The position numbers were made by a program, and so were the translations under genes. The notes beneath the pieces were generated by a model. The model saw only the letters and a program-made list of their open reading frames with translations, did not search any database and was not told where the DNA came from. Below, in pieces: positions 43,014 to 51,794 of a stretch of 64,000 nt of DNA. Every line of letters begins with the position of its first letter. Position 1 is the first letter of the stretch. Origin of the DNA: JAJPHF01 sp035293805. GTDB lineage: Bacteria; Chloroflexota; UBA6077; JAJPHF01. Where the stretch lies: contig DATGMD010000036.1 in assembly GCA_035293805.1 (NCBI GenBank), forward strand, positions 1-64,000. Direction: 5' to 3'.

Positions 43014-44966
43014 ATGATTAGCGTGCCCGCGCCCTGCGCGCCGGCCCGCGGCCTCCTCGCCCTGCTGCTCGGGCTGGCCGTCCTCGGCGGTGGCCTGGCG
43101 CCGCCTCCCGCGGCGGCCCAGGGGCCCGGCATTCAGCTCGTCGTGGAGGAGCCGGCGGCCGCGAGCGCGGTCCAGCAGCTCGTCGAGATCAGCGGCTGGG
43201 CAGTCGACCCCGCTAGCCCCACCGACAGCGGCATCAGCCCCGATGCCGTGGAGGTCTGGCTCGGCCCCGCCGGCACGGGGCAGCGACTGGGCCAGGCCGG
43301 CTATGGCGACCCCCGACCCGACGTCGCCGACCGCTTCGGCAGCGATCGCTTTCGGCTGTCGGGCTTCCGCTACTTCTGGAATAGCTGCGACGCGCCACCG
43401 GGGCCGAACCTTCTCACGATCACGGCCCGTGGCACGGCCAGCCCGAGCCGGATCGCCACCGCCACGGTGCCGGTCACGATCGAGAGCTGCCAGCTGGCGG
43501 TCGGCGACACGGTCACGGGCCAGATGATCACGAGCGGCCAGGCGGACCCGTGGACCTTCGAGGGAACCGCTGGCCAACGCGTGAGCATCACGCTCGACGG
43601 CTATGAATACGGCGGCTGGGACCCGTTCCTGGAGTTGATCGCGCCCGACGGCACGCGGGAGGACCAGGACGACGATAGCGGCCCGGATCTCGATTCGTGG
43701 CTGAGCCGACGGCTCGGCCAGAGCGGCACGTACACTGTGCGGGCGCACCCGTTCAGCAACGCCGGCTGCACGGGCGACTACACGCTGCTCGGCTGGCTAG
43801 GCCCCGCGGAGCGCAGCGATCCCAACCGCGCGGCGGGCCCGTTGGGCACCACGACCCAGTTCGCCTATCGCGGCTCCTTACGGGAGTTCGGCGAGCGCCA
43901 GCCCTGGACGTTCGAGGGGGCGGCCGGCCAGGAATTGATCGTGTACCTGCCCCGCAACGTGGGCAGCAGCCTCGCGCCGCACCTCGCGCTGCTGGGGCCT
44001 GACGGCCGCGTGCTGGCGGAGGACGAACAGAGCGGCGGCGGGGTGAACGCCTTCCTCCAAGGGATCCTGCCCGCAGACGGCACCTACACGCTCGAGGCCC
44101 GCTCGGCGCGCGACGATTGTGGTGGCGACTACGTCCTGCGGGTGGAGCCCGACTGGGGCGACCAGAGCCAGCTGCGCGGGAACCTGGCCTTCGACGCACC
44201 GGTGACGGGCAGTCTCTCCCGCGACGTCCGGCGAGACGTGTGGAGCTTCCCCACGACGGCGGGGGAGCGGGTCACGCTGCTGGCGGAGACGAACGGGCCG
44301 ACGCGGCTGCAAGTCGCCGCGCCGAGCGGCGATTGGGAGCAGGAACAAGCCTCGCCGGGGCGGCCGCTGGCGCTGTCGTTCGAGCCCGCCGAGAGCGGGA
44401 CATACGCCGCCGTCGTCTTCGTCGACACGAGCCAGCCCATCGACTACCAGCTGACCCTGCAGCGGGGCTACGGGGCGCTCGTCAGCACGAAGGGGCCGGT
44501 CCCGCTCGGCCAGCCCGTGTCGGGGGAGATCCACTATCCGAGGGGGCGGGACCTGTACACGTTCACGGGACAGGCGGGCCAGCAGGTGCGGATCGCCCTC
44601 GATCAGGCGACGGCCAGAAGCCCCCTCGACCCGTACCTGGAGCTGCAAGACCCGACCGGCCGGACCATCGCCGAGGACGATGACAGCGGCGGCGGGCCGA
44701 ACGGGGTCAACGCCTTGATCCAGGTCCCGCTACCCGTGACCGGCCAGTACACGATCGTGGCGCGGGGTTTCGAGGACACCGCCGGGCCCTACGTGCTCAA
44801 CGTGACGCTGAGCCCGCCTACCCCGTCGGGTCCTGCGACCACCCCGACGCCAGCGGCGCCAGCTCCCGCGACCACCCCGACGCCGGCGCCGCCAGGCCCT
44901 ACCCCCGGCCCGTCACCCGCGCCGCCACACACGCCAGTGAGCCCACCGCCGGGGCCGCGCCGCTAA
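43014..44966 (+). CDS. Secreted protein with beta-sandwich plus four PPC-type domains
   Basis: The 650-aa protein has a signal peptide (cleavage near P-A-A-A-Q-G). Module 1 (~38-150) carries V-E-I-S-G-W-A-V-D-P and G-F-R-Y-F-W-N-S-C, shared with two other secreted proteins in the window. Four PPC-like jelly-rolls follow: G-Q-M-I-T-S-G-Q-A-D-P-W-T-F-E-G (~165), Q-P-W-T-F-E-G-A-A-G (~300), R-D-V-W-S-F-P-T-T-A (~405) and R-D-L-Y-T-F-T-G-Q-A (~515). They have the D-D-S-G/E-Q-S-G type loops seen in bacterial pre-peptidase C-terminal domains. A Pro/Thr-rich tail ends the protein. PPC domains normally accompany secreted peptidases, but no protease domain is attached here. Confidence 0.82.
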   Translation: MISVPAPCAPARGLLALLLGLAVLGGGLAPPPAAAQGPGIQLVVEEPAAASAVQQLVEISGWAVDPASPTDSGISPDAVEVWLGPAGTGQRLGQAGYGDPRPDVADRFGSDRFRLSGFRYFWNSCDAPPGPNLLTITARGTASPSRIATATVPVTIESCQLAVGDTVTGQMITSGQADPWTFEGTAGQRVSITLDGYEYGGWDPFLELIAPDGTREDQDDDSGPDLDSWLSRRLGQSGTYTVRAHPFSNAGCTGDYTLLGWLGPAERSDPNRAAGPLGTTTQFAYRGSLREFGERQPWTFEGAAGQELIVYLPRNVGSSLAPHLALLGPDGRVLAEDEQSGGGVNAFLQGILPADGTYTLEARSARDDCGGDYVLRVEPDWGDQSQLRGNLAFDAPVTGSLSRDVRRDVWSFPTTAGERVTLLAETNGPTRLQVAAPSGDWEQEQASPGRPLALSFEPAESGTYAAVVFVDTSQPIDYQLTLQRGYGALVSTKGPVPLGQPVSGEIHYPRGRDLYTFTGQAGQQVRIALDQATARSPLDPYLELQDPTGRTIAEDDDSGGGPNGVNALIQVPLPVTGQYTIVARGFEDTAGPYVLNVTLSPPTPSGPATTPTPAAPAPATTPTPAPPGPTPGPSPAPPHTPVSPPPGPRR

Positions 44967-45070
44967 TCGAGCGGTCGAGGAGCCGCGGAGCCGTCCCGCC
45001 CACGTCCGACGCGGGGCAGGCACCGCGCGCGGCTCGGCTGGGCACGTGCCATGCCTGCGCCTCGGCGCGG

Positions 45071-45586
45071 CTAACGCACGAGACGGACCAACTCGAAGAG
45101 GAGGTTTGTGGCATCCAGCAGGCGGTTGATCTGGGTCTGCCGTCTCTGATTCTGTACACGCTTCAGCCGCCACACGCTCTCGCTGGGATCGGGTGAATCC
45201 GCCTCGTAGTCGTCCAGCCGTTGCAGGACGATATGCGGGTAGCTGGTCGTAAACTCTTGCACCTCGCTGATGCTACCCGTCGGCGTGACCGTTTGCGCGA
45301 TCGGCCCCCCGGCGGGATCCGCCGTCACGAACTGAATCGCCTGCCACGTCAGTTCCTCGACGACGGCCAGACGGAGCTGCGCGGGCGGGATGCTCCGGGG
45401 CAGGGACATCACCCCGAGGCGGTTCGGGTCCGCGTGGTACTTACGCAACAGGTCCAGGTGATCGCAGCGCCCTTCGAGAACATCCTGGACCCGTTGAAAC
45501 AGCACTTGTGAGAATTGCCGTTCCGCCTCGGTATAGTCAGCCCGCCGGCGGGGCGCCCGGAGGCCGTTCAGGTTACCCTTAGCCAT
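45071..45586 (-). CDS. Hypothetical protein, unrecognised
   Basis: The 171-aa soluble protein starts M-A-K-G-N-L-N-G-L-R-A-P at ATG 45586. Its N-terminal half is helical (E-A-E-R-Q-F-S-Q-V-L-F-Q-R-V-Q-D-V-L-E-G). The middle contains A-V-V-E-E-L-T-W-Q-A-I-Q-F-V-T and the C-terminus is amphipathic (L-L-D-A-T-N-L-L-F-E-L-V-R-L-V-R). There is no signal peptide, membrane helix or known motif. It lies 62 bases downstream of a 43-codon membrane peptide gene and on the same strand, so the two may be linked. Confidence 0.5.
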   Translation of the reverse strand: MAKGNLNGLRAPRRRADYTEAERQFSQVLFQRVQDVLEGRCDHLDLLRKYHADPNRLGVMSLPRSIPPAQLRLAVVEELTWQAIQFVTADPAGGPIAQTVTPTGSISEVQEFTTSYPHIVLQRLDDYEADSPDPSESVWRLKRVQNQRRQTQINRLLDATNLLFELVRLVR

Positions 45587-45648
45587 CCTTGCCGTCCTCC
45601 CGCAGCCCGCCGGTGCGCCACGCAGGCCGCCCGCACCTCCCACGCCCG

Positions 45649-45780
45649 CTAGAGTACGAGAGCGGCCACGGCAGGGGCTAGCCCCAGACGGCGCACAAGC
45701 GCCGTCGCGAGCGCCGACACCACGGCGGAAAGGACCGCGACACGCAGCACCACGCGGAGTGGGCGCAACAACCAGCTCAT
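45649..45780 (-). CDS. 43-aa membrane miniprotein
   Basis: The ATG at 45780 has a strong ribosome-binding site (GGGGAGGAGACG) on the minus strand. The 43 codons give M-S-W-L-L-R-P-L-R-V-V-L-R-V-A-V-L-S-A-V, then V-S-A-L-A-T-A-L-V-R-R-L-G-L-A-P, and end with a hydrophobic tail and TAG at 45649. A single hydrophobic segment with flanking Arg suggests a membrane-inserted small protein. It sits between the Nramp gene and a hypothetical gene on the same strand. The composition is also seen in non-coding GC-rich frames, so the start signal is the main evidence. Confidence 0.5.
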   Translation of the reverse strand: MSWLLRPLRVVLRVAVLSAVVSALATALVRRLGLAPAVAALVL

Positions 45781-45909
45781 CGTCTCCTCCCCTTGCGATC
45801 GTCAGATGACGCCTCGACCCGCAGTGAGTATGCCACGCTCCGCGTACTCGACACCGCCTTCGACTCGCTCAATCGGCCAGCCTGCGGCTCATCCAGAAGC
45901 GCCGCGCGG

Positions 45910-47193
45910 TCAGCCGGGGCGGAGCAGTTGTTGCGCCAGATAGATGACGCAGGCGACGCTGACGATCGCGGTCGTCGCCCAGCCCACCCCGGCCAGCAGG
46001 CCCGACACCCGATGCGTGCCCATCACGCGCGGAGAGCGAGCCAGTACGAGCAGGAGCACCAGCAGCACCGGGGTGCCCAGACCGCCGAGGATGCTGGCGG
46101 CGAACAACAATTGGATCGGTTCCATGCCCAGGTGGGTCATGGCCGCTCCCAGCACCAGACTGCCGAGCATGACAGCATAGAAGCGCCAGCTGCACCGGCC
46201 CAGCGGGACGTCGAGGCCACGGCGCCAGTCGAAGGCGGCGCACACGACATACCCGCTGGTGGCAGCGAGGATGGGCAGGGCGAGGACCGCGCTGGCGAGC
46301 AGGCCCACCGCGAACAACGCCTCGGCCCACACGCCGGCCAGCGGCGCCAGCGCCGCGGCCGCATCCTGCGCGGTCGCCACAGGCTGCCCCGCGACCCCGA
46401 GCGTGGCGCCCGTCCCCACGACGATCGCCCAGAACACGAGCACGGTAAAGACCATGCCGCCGGCCGCATCCCACTCGACCCACCGCAGCAGGTGGAGCGG
46501 CGGGCGCTCCTCCGCCATCTCGATGGTCTCCCAGAAGTACACGTAGCTGGTCAGGGTCGTGCCGAGGAGGGCCAGGATCGCCGCCACGTAATCGGGAGTG
46601 AGCTGGAGGGACGGCACCACCGTATGCTGTACGACCTCGCTCCAGGCGGGACGAGCGAGCGCCGCCGCCGCGAAGTAGGCGAGGAAGATCAGTAGCACGT
46701 AGCCCAGAAGCCGCGCCACCTGTCGGTAGCTGCCCAGTGCTAAGAGTGCGCCGATCCCGAGCGTGAGCGGGACCACGAACCACGGCCAGGGCAGGCCGGT
46801 GAGCAGCTCCAGCGCGGCGGCGCCGGCCTCGAGGTCCGCGCCGATGGTGATGAGGTTCACGCCTACAACCAGCACCATCGCCGCCAGCGCCCAGCGGAAG
46901 CCGAGTTGCTCGCGAACGACCGTTTCCAGGTCGCTCCGCGTCACGGCTCCCACACGCGCGCTGATCACCTGGATGGCGACGAGCATTGGCAGGAGGAGGA
47001 CGACGAGCCAGGCCAGCCCGTAGATGGTCGTGGCCCCGACCACCGCCAATGTAGCCACGGTCGTGGGGTCATTATCCGCCGCCCCGGCGATGACGCCAGC
47101 TCCCAGGTGGCGCAGCAGAGCGCCAGAGCGGGCCGACTGCCGACCTGGTTCTTCGCGCGGGCCCTCGTTCACGGGCGCACCTCGGCGCGGCAT
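45910..47193 (-). CDS. Nramp-like divalent metal transporter with atypical metal site
   Basis: The 427-aa protein has about 11 hydrophobic helices and an Nramp/SLC11-like start G-A-G-V-I-A-G-A-A-D-N-D-P-T-T-V-A-T. The canonical helix-1 metal motif is D-P-G-N; here it reads D-N-D-P-T-T. In helix 6 the usual M-P-H is replaced by F-W-E-T-I-E-M (~residue 220). Both changes remove canonical ligands, so metal specificity is likely to differ from Mn/Fe transporters, as in Nramp-related Mg or Al transporters. ATG 47193 is chosen; a start ~7 codons later is possible. The gene stands alone. Confidence 0.82.
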   Translation of the reverse strand: MPRRGAPVNEGPREEPGRQSARSGALLRHLGAGVIAGAADNDPTTVATLAVVGATTIYGLAWLVVLLLPMLVAIQVISARVGAVTRSDLETVVREQLGFRWALAAMVLVVGVNLITIGADLEAGAAALELLTGLPWPWFVVPLTLGIGALLALGSYRQVARLLGYVLLIFLAYFAAAALARPAWSEVVQHTVVPSLQLTPDYVAAILALLGTTLTSYVYFWETIEMAEERPPLHLLRWVEWDAAGGMVFTVLVFWAIVVGTGATLGVAGQPVATAQDAAAALAPLAGVWAEALFAVGLLASAVLALPILAATSGYVVCAAFDWRRGLDVPLGRCSWRFYAVMLGSLVLGAAMTHLGMEPIQLLFAASILGGLGTPVLLVLLLVLARSPRVMGTHRVSGLLAGVGWATTAIVSVACVIYLAQQLLRPG

Positions 47194-47311
47194 TGCAGCA
47201 GGCGCGGCCCGGCAGCAGCCCGCGCGCCGGCCCGGGCGCTCCCCTCGTCAGCGGGATGATGATACGCGACGCACGAGTAGCCCCACGCCCGCAACGGGGC
47301 CTGGCGCGGCG

Positions 47312-48220
47312 TTACTCGCCCTCCTGCTCGGCCCGGATCGCGGCGTCTTCCTCGGCCCGGACCCAGGCCAGAACGACCCAGATCAGTGGGCAGATGTCGA
47401 CCAGCTCCGGCAGCACCGCCAGAACTACCCCGGCGGTCTGCTGGTCCATCAAAGGGCTCAGCCCCCATGACGCAGTACGATCCTGATAGATCGGATACAG
47501 CAGCGATTGCGAGACGATAAGCACGAAACCGAACCCGCCGCTCACGAGGGAGGTCATCACGACCGCGACGATCGCCTGCCCGTAGGCGGACCCGGCCAGG
47601 TCACCGGGCTGGCGCACCATCACCCAGAACAACAGGCCCGTGGCCAGGAAGCTGAGCTGAGCGAGCGTGTGCAGCACCGCGTTCTGCACCGAAGCTTGAT
47701 AGACGATGGGCACATGCCAGACGAACAGGGCTGCTACGTCGAGCAGCCCCACGACGAGCGGCTGCGTGAGCAGCGCCCCGGCGCCGCGTGCTGACTCGGC
47801 CCATCTCGCTGGGAAACGGCTCGTCCAGGGCGATAGGAGCGCCGCGCGCAGCGGCTCGCGCGGCCGGCCCCAGAGCAGCAGCGGTGGCGCCGTGGTCGAC
47901 AGCAGATCGTACTGCCCCATGTGAGCTGAGAGCAGGGCCAGCGCCAAGGGGTCCAGCGGCGAGCAGATCGCGGCGAACACGACGAGCAGGCCGCTGCCGA
48001 AGGCCGCCGCGCGCCACGCGGGGTGCGCATCCCACCGCTCGCCGCGACGCCCCAAGCGCCGGATCCCGCCGCCATACAGGGCCGCGAGCACGACGAGGGG
48101 GAGCCAGAGGAGTGGGGCGAGATTCCACCAGGTCCAGAGGTCCGCGGGGACGGGAAACCGGGGCGAGGCACCCGGCCCCGCCAGTGGTACGAGCGAGACG
48201 CCGAGCGCCGGCCAGCGCAT
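47312..48220 (-). CDS. ctaG: Cytochrome c oxidase assembly protein CtaG (caa3-type)
   Basis: The 302-aa membrane protein has 7-8 hydrophobic helices and the caa3_CtaG signature. Key blocks are the L-S-A-H-M-G-Q-Y-D-L-L-S segment (~residue 92) with the conserved H-M, the F-V-W-H-V-P segment (~165), T-L-A-Q-L-S-F-L-A-T-G-L-L-F-W (~190) and the late D-Q-Q-T-A-G-V segment. It assists copper insertion or assembly of the heme-copper oxidase. ATG 48220 is where family proteins begin. No oxidase structural genes are nearby, so it is an unlinked maturation factor. Confidence 0.88.
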   Translation of the reverse strand: MRWPALGVSLVPLAGPGASPRFPVPADLWTWWNLAPLLWLPLVVLAALYGGGIRRLGRRGERWDAHPAWRAAAFGSGLLVVFAAICSPLDPLALALLSAHMGQYDLLSTTAPPLLLWGRPREPLRAALLSPWTSRFPARWAESARGAGALLTQPLVVGLLDVAALFVWHVPIVYQASVQNAVLHTLAQLSFLATGLLFWVMVRQPGDLAGSAYGQAIVAVVMTSLVSGGFGFVLIVSQSLLYPIYQDRTASWGLSPLMDQQTAGVVLAVLPELVDICPLIWVVLAWVRAEEDAAIRAEQEGE

Positions 48221-48524
48221 ACCCAAGCCCAGCTGTGCAGAGACGACTATTTTTGCCGTGCCGAGCCCACGGCCGCCCGGCCGTGGCCGTGCGCGGCGGC
48301 CATGACGGCGCGGCGCACATGAACGCACGCCCGCTGGCGTCCTGCCGAACTATACTCATTTGCCAGCGGCGCCCGAAAACCGGTAGCGTCTGGCCCGGCC
48401 ATGGCTGAGGGCTGGCCAGGAATGGCCGGCGCGTGATTTGGTGTTCTGGGCAGGGAGCAACAGTCCCCAGCGAACTGAGACGCCGGGCCCCGCTATGACG
48501 GGCGCGTGTGCGGTGGCCAGACCA

Positions 48525-48563
48525 GAGAGGGCCAGGTAAGAGTGGATCTCACCTGGCCCTCTC
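48525..48563 (-). terminator. Strong hairpin downstream of the tRNA remnant
   Basis: A perfect 13-bp stem GAGAGGGCCAGGT / ACCTGGCCCTCTC with a 13-nt loop lies 31 nt downstream (minus strand) of the tRNA-like 3' end. TGGTCTGG follows rather than a U-tract. It may be the original terminator of the tRNA gene. Confidence 0.55.
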
Positions 48564-48593
48564 GGACTAGCGTCATCACGCCGCTTGCTTGAG

Positions 48594-48625
48594 TGAGCCG
48601 CCAGGGACTTGAACCCTGAACCCGC
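48594..48625 (-). other. tRNA 3'-end remnant (T-arm and acceptor strand)
   Basis: The minus strand reads GCGGG, then TTCAGGGTTCAAGTCCCTGG, then CGGCTCA. This includes a full T-arm (CAGGG-TTCAAGT-CCCTG) followed by a 7-nt acceptor strand and discriminator A. Upstream (higher coordinates) no anticodon arm or D-arm follows; the sequence changes to unrelated GC-rich DNA after the T-arm. The preserved part resembles lysine-type tRNAs. Such a fragment is the usual footprint (attachment site) of an element that integrated in a tRNA gene, and the CRISPR-bearing DNA lies on the replaced side. Confidence 0.6.
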
Positions 48626-48990
48626 TGCGGTGGAAGCGGCGCGGGCCGGGACGCGGGGCGCAGCGGGGCGGGCCGGCGACGCGGCTCCTGGCGGCACCGC
48701 CCACCTGCGCATCACCACGTTTGGCCTGCCACTTGCCGTGGCGAAAATCGACGCCGCGCGCTTCGCGCCGCCGCCCGCCACGAGCCCCTTCCTGCAGCGC
48801 CTGGGCCTCGCCCCGTAGCCCGCGCCCCCGAACCTCGCCAGTCGCGGCGGAATCCACTACACTCGACGGCGCGGCCGCGCGGTGGCGGCGCGCCAGGGTG
48901 TCGAACTTCGGGCGCGGGCGCGGAACCAGGAGCGAGGGGCGAGCGCGCGCCGGGGCGTGCTGGCGCCCCGGCGCGGGAGCGGAGGGCAGC

Positions 48991-50533
<1,543 letters not shown>

Positions 50534-50591
50534 GATGCTCGTCGCCGTCCACCGGCATCGAGGGGGCCCGGCGGCGACCAGGAGGTGAGGA

Positions 50592-51794
50592 ATGCCCAAT
50601 CTCCGTAGCCTAGCGGTGACGCTAGAAACCGTCACGCCGCTCTTTCTCGCGGGGGCCCAACCGCGCGCGAAGCCCGAGCTGCGGCCGCCCGCGTTCCGCG
50701 GCGCGCTGCGCTATTGGCTCCGGGCGGCCCTCGGCGGCGCGCTGGGCGACAACGCTGCGGCTGTGGGGCACGCGGAGGCCGCGGTCTTCGGCAGCCCGGA
50801 GGCGACGCAGGGTGGCGCCTCGGCAGTTACGGTCCGCCTCCGGCACGGCGCGCTGCCGGAGGCGCAAGCCTACCAGCGGGGACCCACGAGAACGATTCCC
50901 AGGGAGGGCCGTCCCCCGCTGCGGCAGCCTACCGGGCGCGATTATCTATACTGGTCGATGGCCGAGAGTGGCAATCGCGAGCGGGGCAATTGGCAGGCGG
51001 CGAAGCAATACTATCCCGCGGAGAGCACACAGTTCACCCTTGAGCTTGGCCTCCGTCCGGGCGCACGAGACGACGCGCTGAATGAGGCTCTGGCCGCGCT
51101 CTGGCTCCTCGTGCAGCTCGGCGGTGTAGGATCACGGTCGCGCCGCACGGCCGGCAGTCTCAGCGTACGCGAGGGCGTCGAGTCAGGAGGGTTGCGCTTC
51201 GCACTCGCGGGGAGCGACCCGACCCACCTGGCCGACGAGCTTGGCGCCGGGCTGTGCCGCGTGCGCGAGCAGTTTGCCCCCCACGGCCGCACCGACGTAT
51301 CTGTGCCGACCGCCTTTGACGTGCTGCACCCGGCGGCGTGCGGGGTGTGGCTGCTCGGCGTGTGGCCGACGCCGCGCGACGCCGTAGAGGCGGTGGGAGC
51401 GGCCTTGCGCGATTTCCGCACCTATCGCGAACCGGACCATCAGAACGTGGCGCGCTGGCTGCAGGGGGCGGCGATCCCGACGGTGGAGCGCGCCGCATTC
51501 GGGCTACCGATTCCATATCGGTATGCCAACGGGTCCTCTGGCACCGTCCAGGCGCAGCTCGATAGTCGTCGAATAGAGCGGCGAGCCTCGCCACTGTGGC
51601 TCCACGTGTCCAGGACGACCGAGGGCAAAGGCGTGGGCATTGCCACACTCTTCCGTGCCCGCTTCCTGCCCGAGGGGGCACAATTGGCCGCGGGCGGCGG
51701 GCGCCCGACGCTCCCGCCGCCGTCCGACTACCAGCTTATCGAGCGCTGGATTACCGAGAGCTTCCCGAATGCACGCGAGGCGCGCTATGTCTGA
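50592..51794 (+). CDS. cmr1: Type III-B CRISPR RAMP protein Cmr1
   Basis: The 400-aa protein opens with the RAMP strand and Cmr1 block T-P-L-F-L-A-G-A-Q-P-R-A-K-P-E-L-R-P-P, then F-R-G-A-L-R-Y-W-L-R-A (~residues 36-46). This binds the 3' end of crRNA/target in the Cmr complex. V-Q-L-G-G-V-G-S-R-S-R-R-T-A-G-S (~residue 173) is the glycine-rich loop. ATG 50592 has AGGAGGTGAGG. Its 3' end overlaps the Cas10 start by eight bases. It heads the Cmr operon, in order cmr1-cas10-cmr3-cmr4-cmr5-cmr6. Confidence 0.92.
   Translation: MPNLRSLAVTLETVTPLFLAGAQPRAKPELRPPAFRGALRYWLRAALGGALGDNAAAVGHAEAAVFGSPEATQGGASAVTVRLRHGALPEAQAYQRGPTRTIPREGRPPLRQPTGRDYLYWSMAESGNRERGNWQAAKQYYPAESTQFTLELGLRPGARDDALNEALAALWLLVQLGGVGSRSRRTAGSLSVREGVESGGLRFALAGSDPTHLADELGAGLCRVREQFAPHGRTDVSVPTAFDVLHPAACGVWLLGVWPTPRDAVEAVGAALRDFRTYREPDHQNVARWLQGAAIPTVERAAFGLPIPYRYANGSSGTVQAQLDSRRIERRASPLWLHVSRTTEGKGVGIATLFRARFLPEGAQLAAGGGRPTLPPPSDYQLIERWITESFPNAREARYV

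Larger units (their letters stand above)
48221..48990. other. Intergenic region at the island boundary
   Basis: These 770 bases hold no confident protein gene. A short frame starting near 48609 (ending L-Q-R-L-G-L-A-P) is open but has no start signal; it may be a gene remnant. The region holds the 13-bp hairpin and the tRNA 3' remnant listed separately. The segment 48626-48990 is the likely control region of the nurA-like gene; AGCGGAGGGCAGC just before 48991 is its ribosome-binding site. Confidence 0.45.

Noticed and set aside
48594..48625. Complete tRNA gene
   Set aside because: Only the T-arm and acceptor 3' strand are present; no anticodon arm or D-arm could be found on the upstream side.
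48609..48818. Short ORF ending L-Q-R-L-G-L-A-P after the tRNA remnant
   Set aside because: It overlaps the tRNA remnant, lacks a ribosome-binding site and its N-terminal half is low-complexity; kept only as a possible gene remnant.
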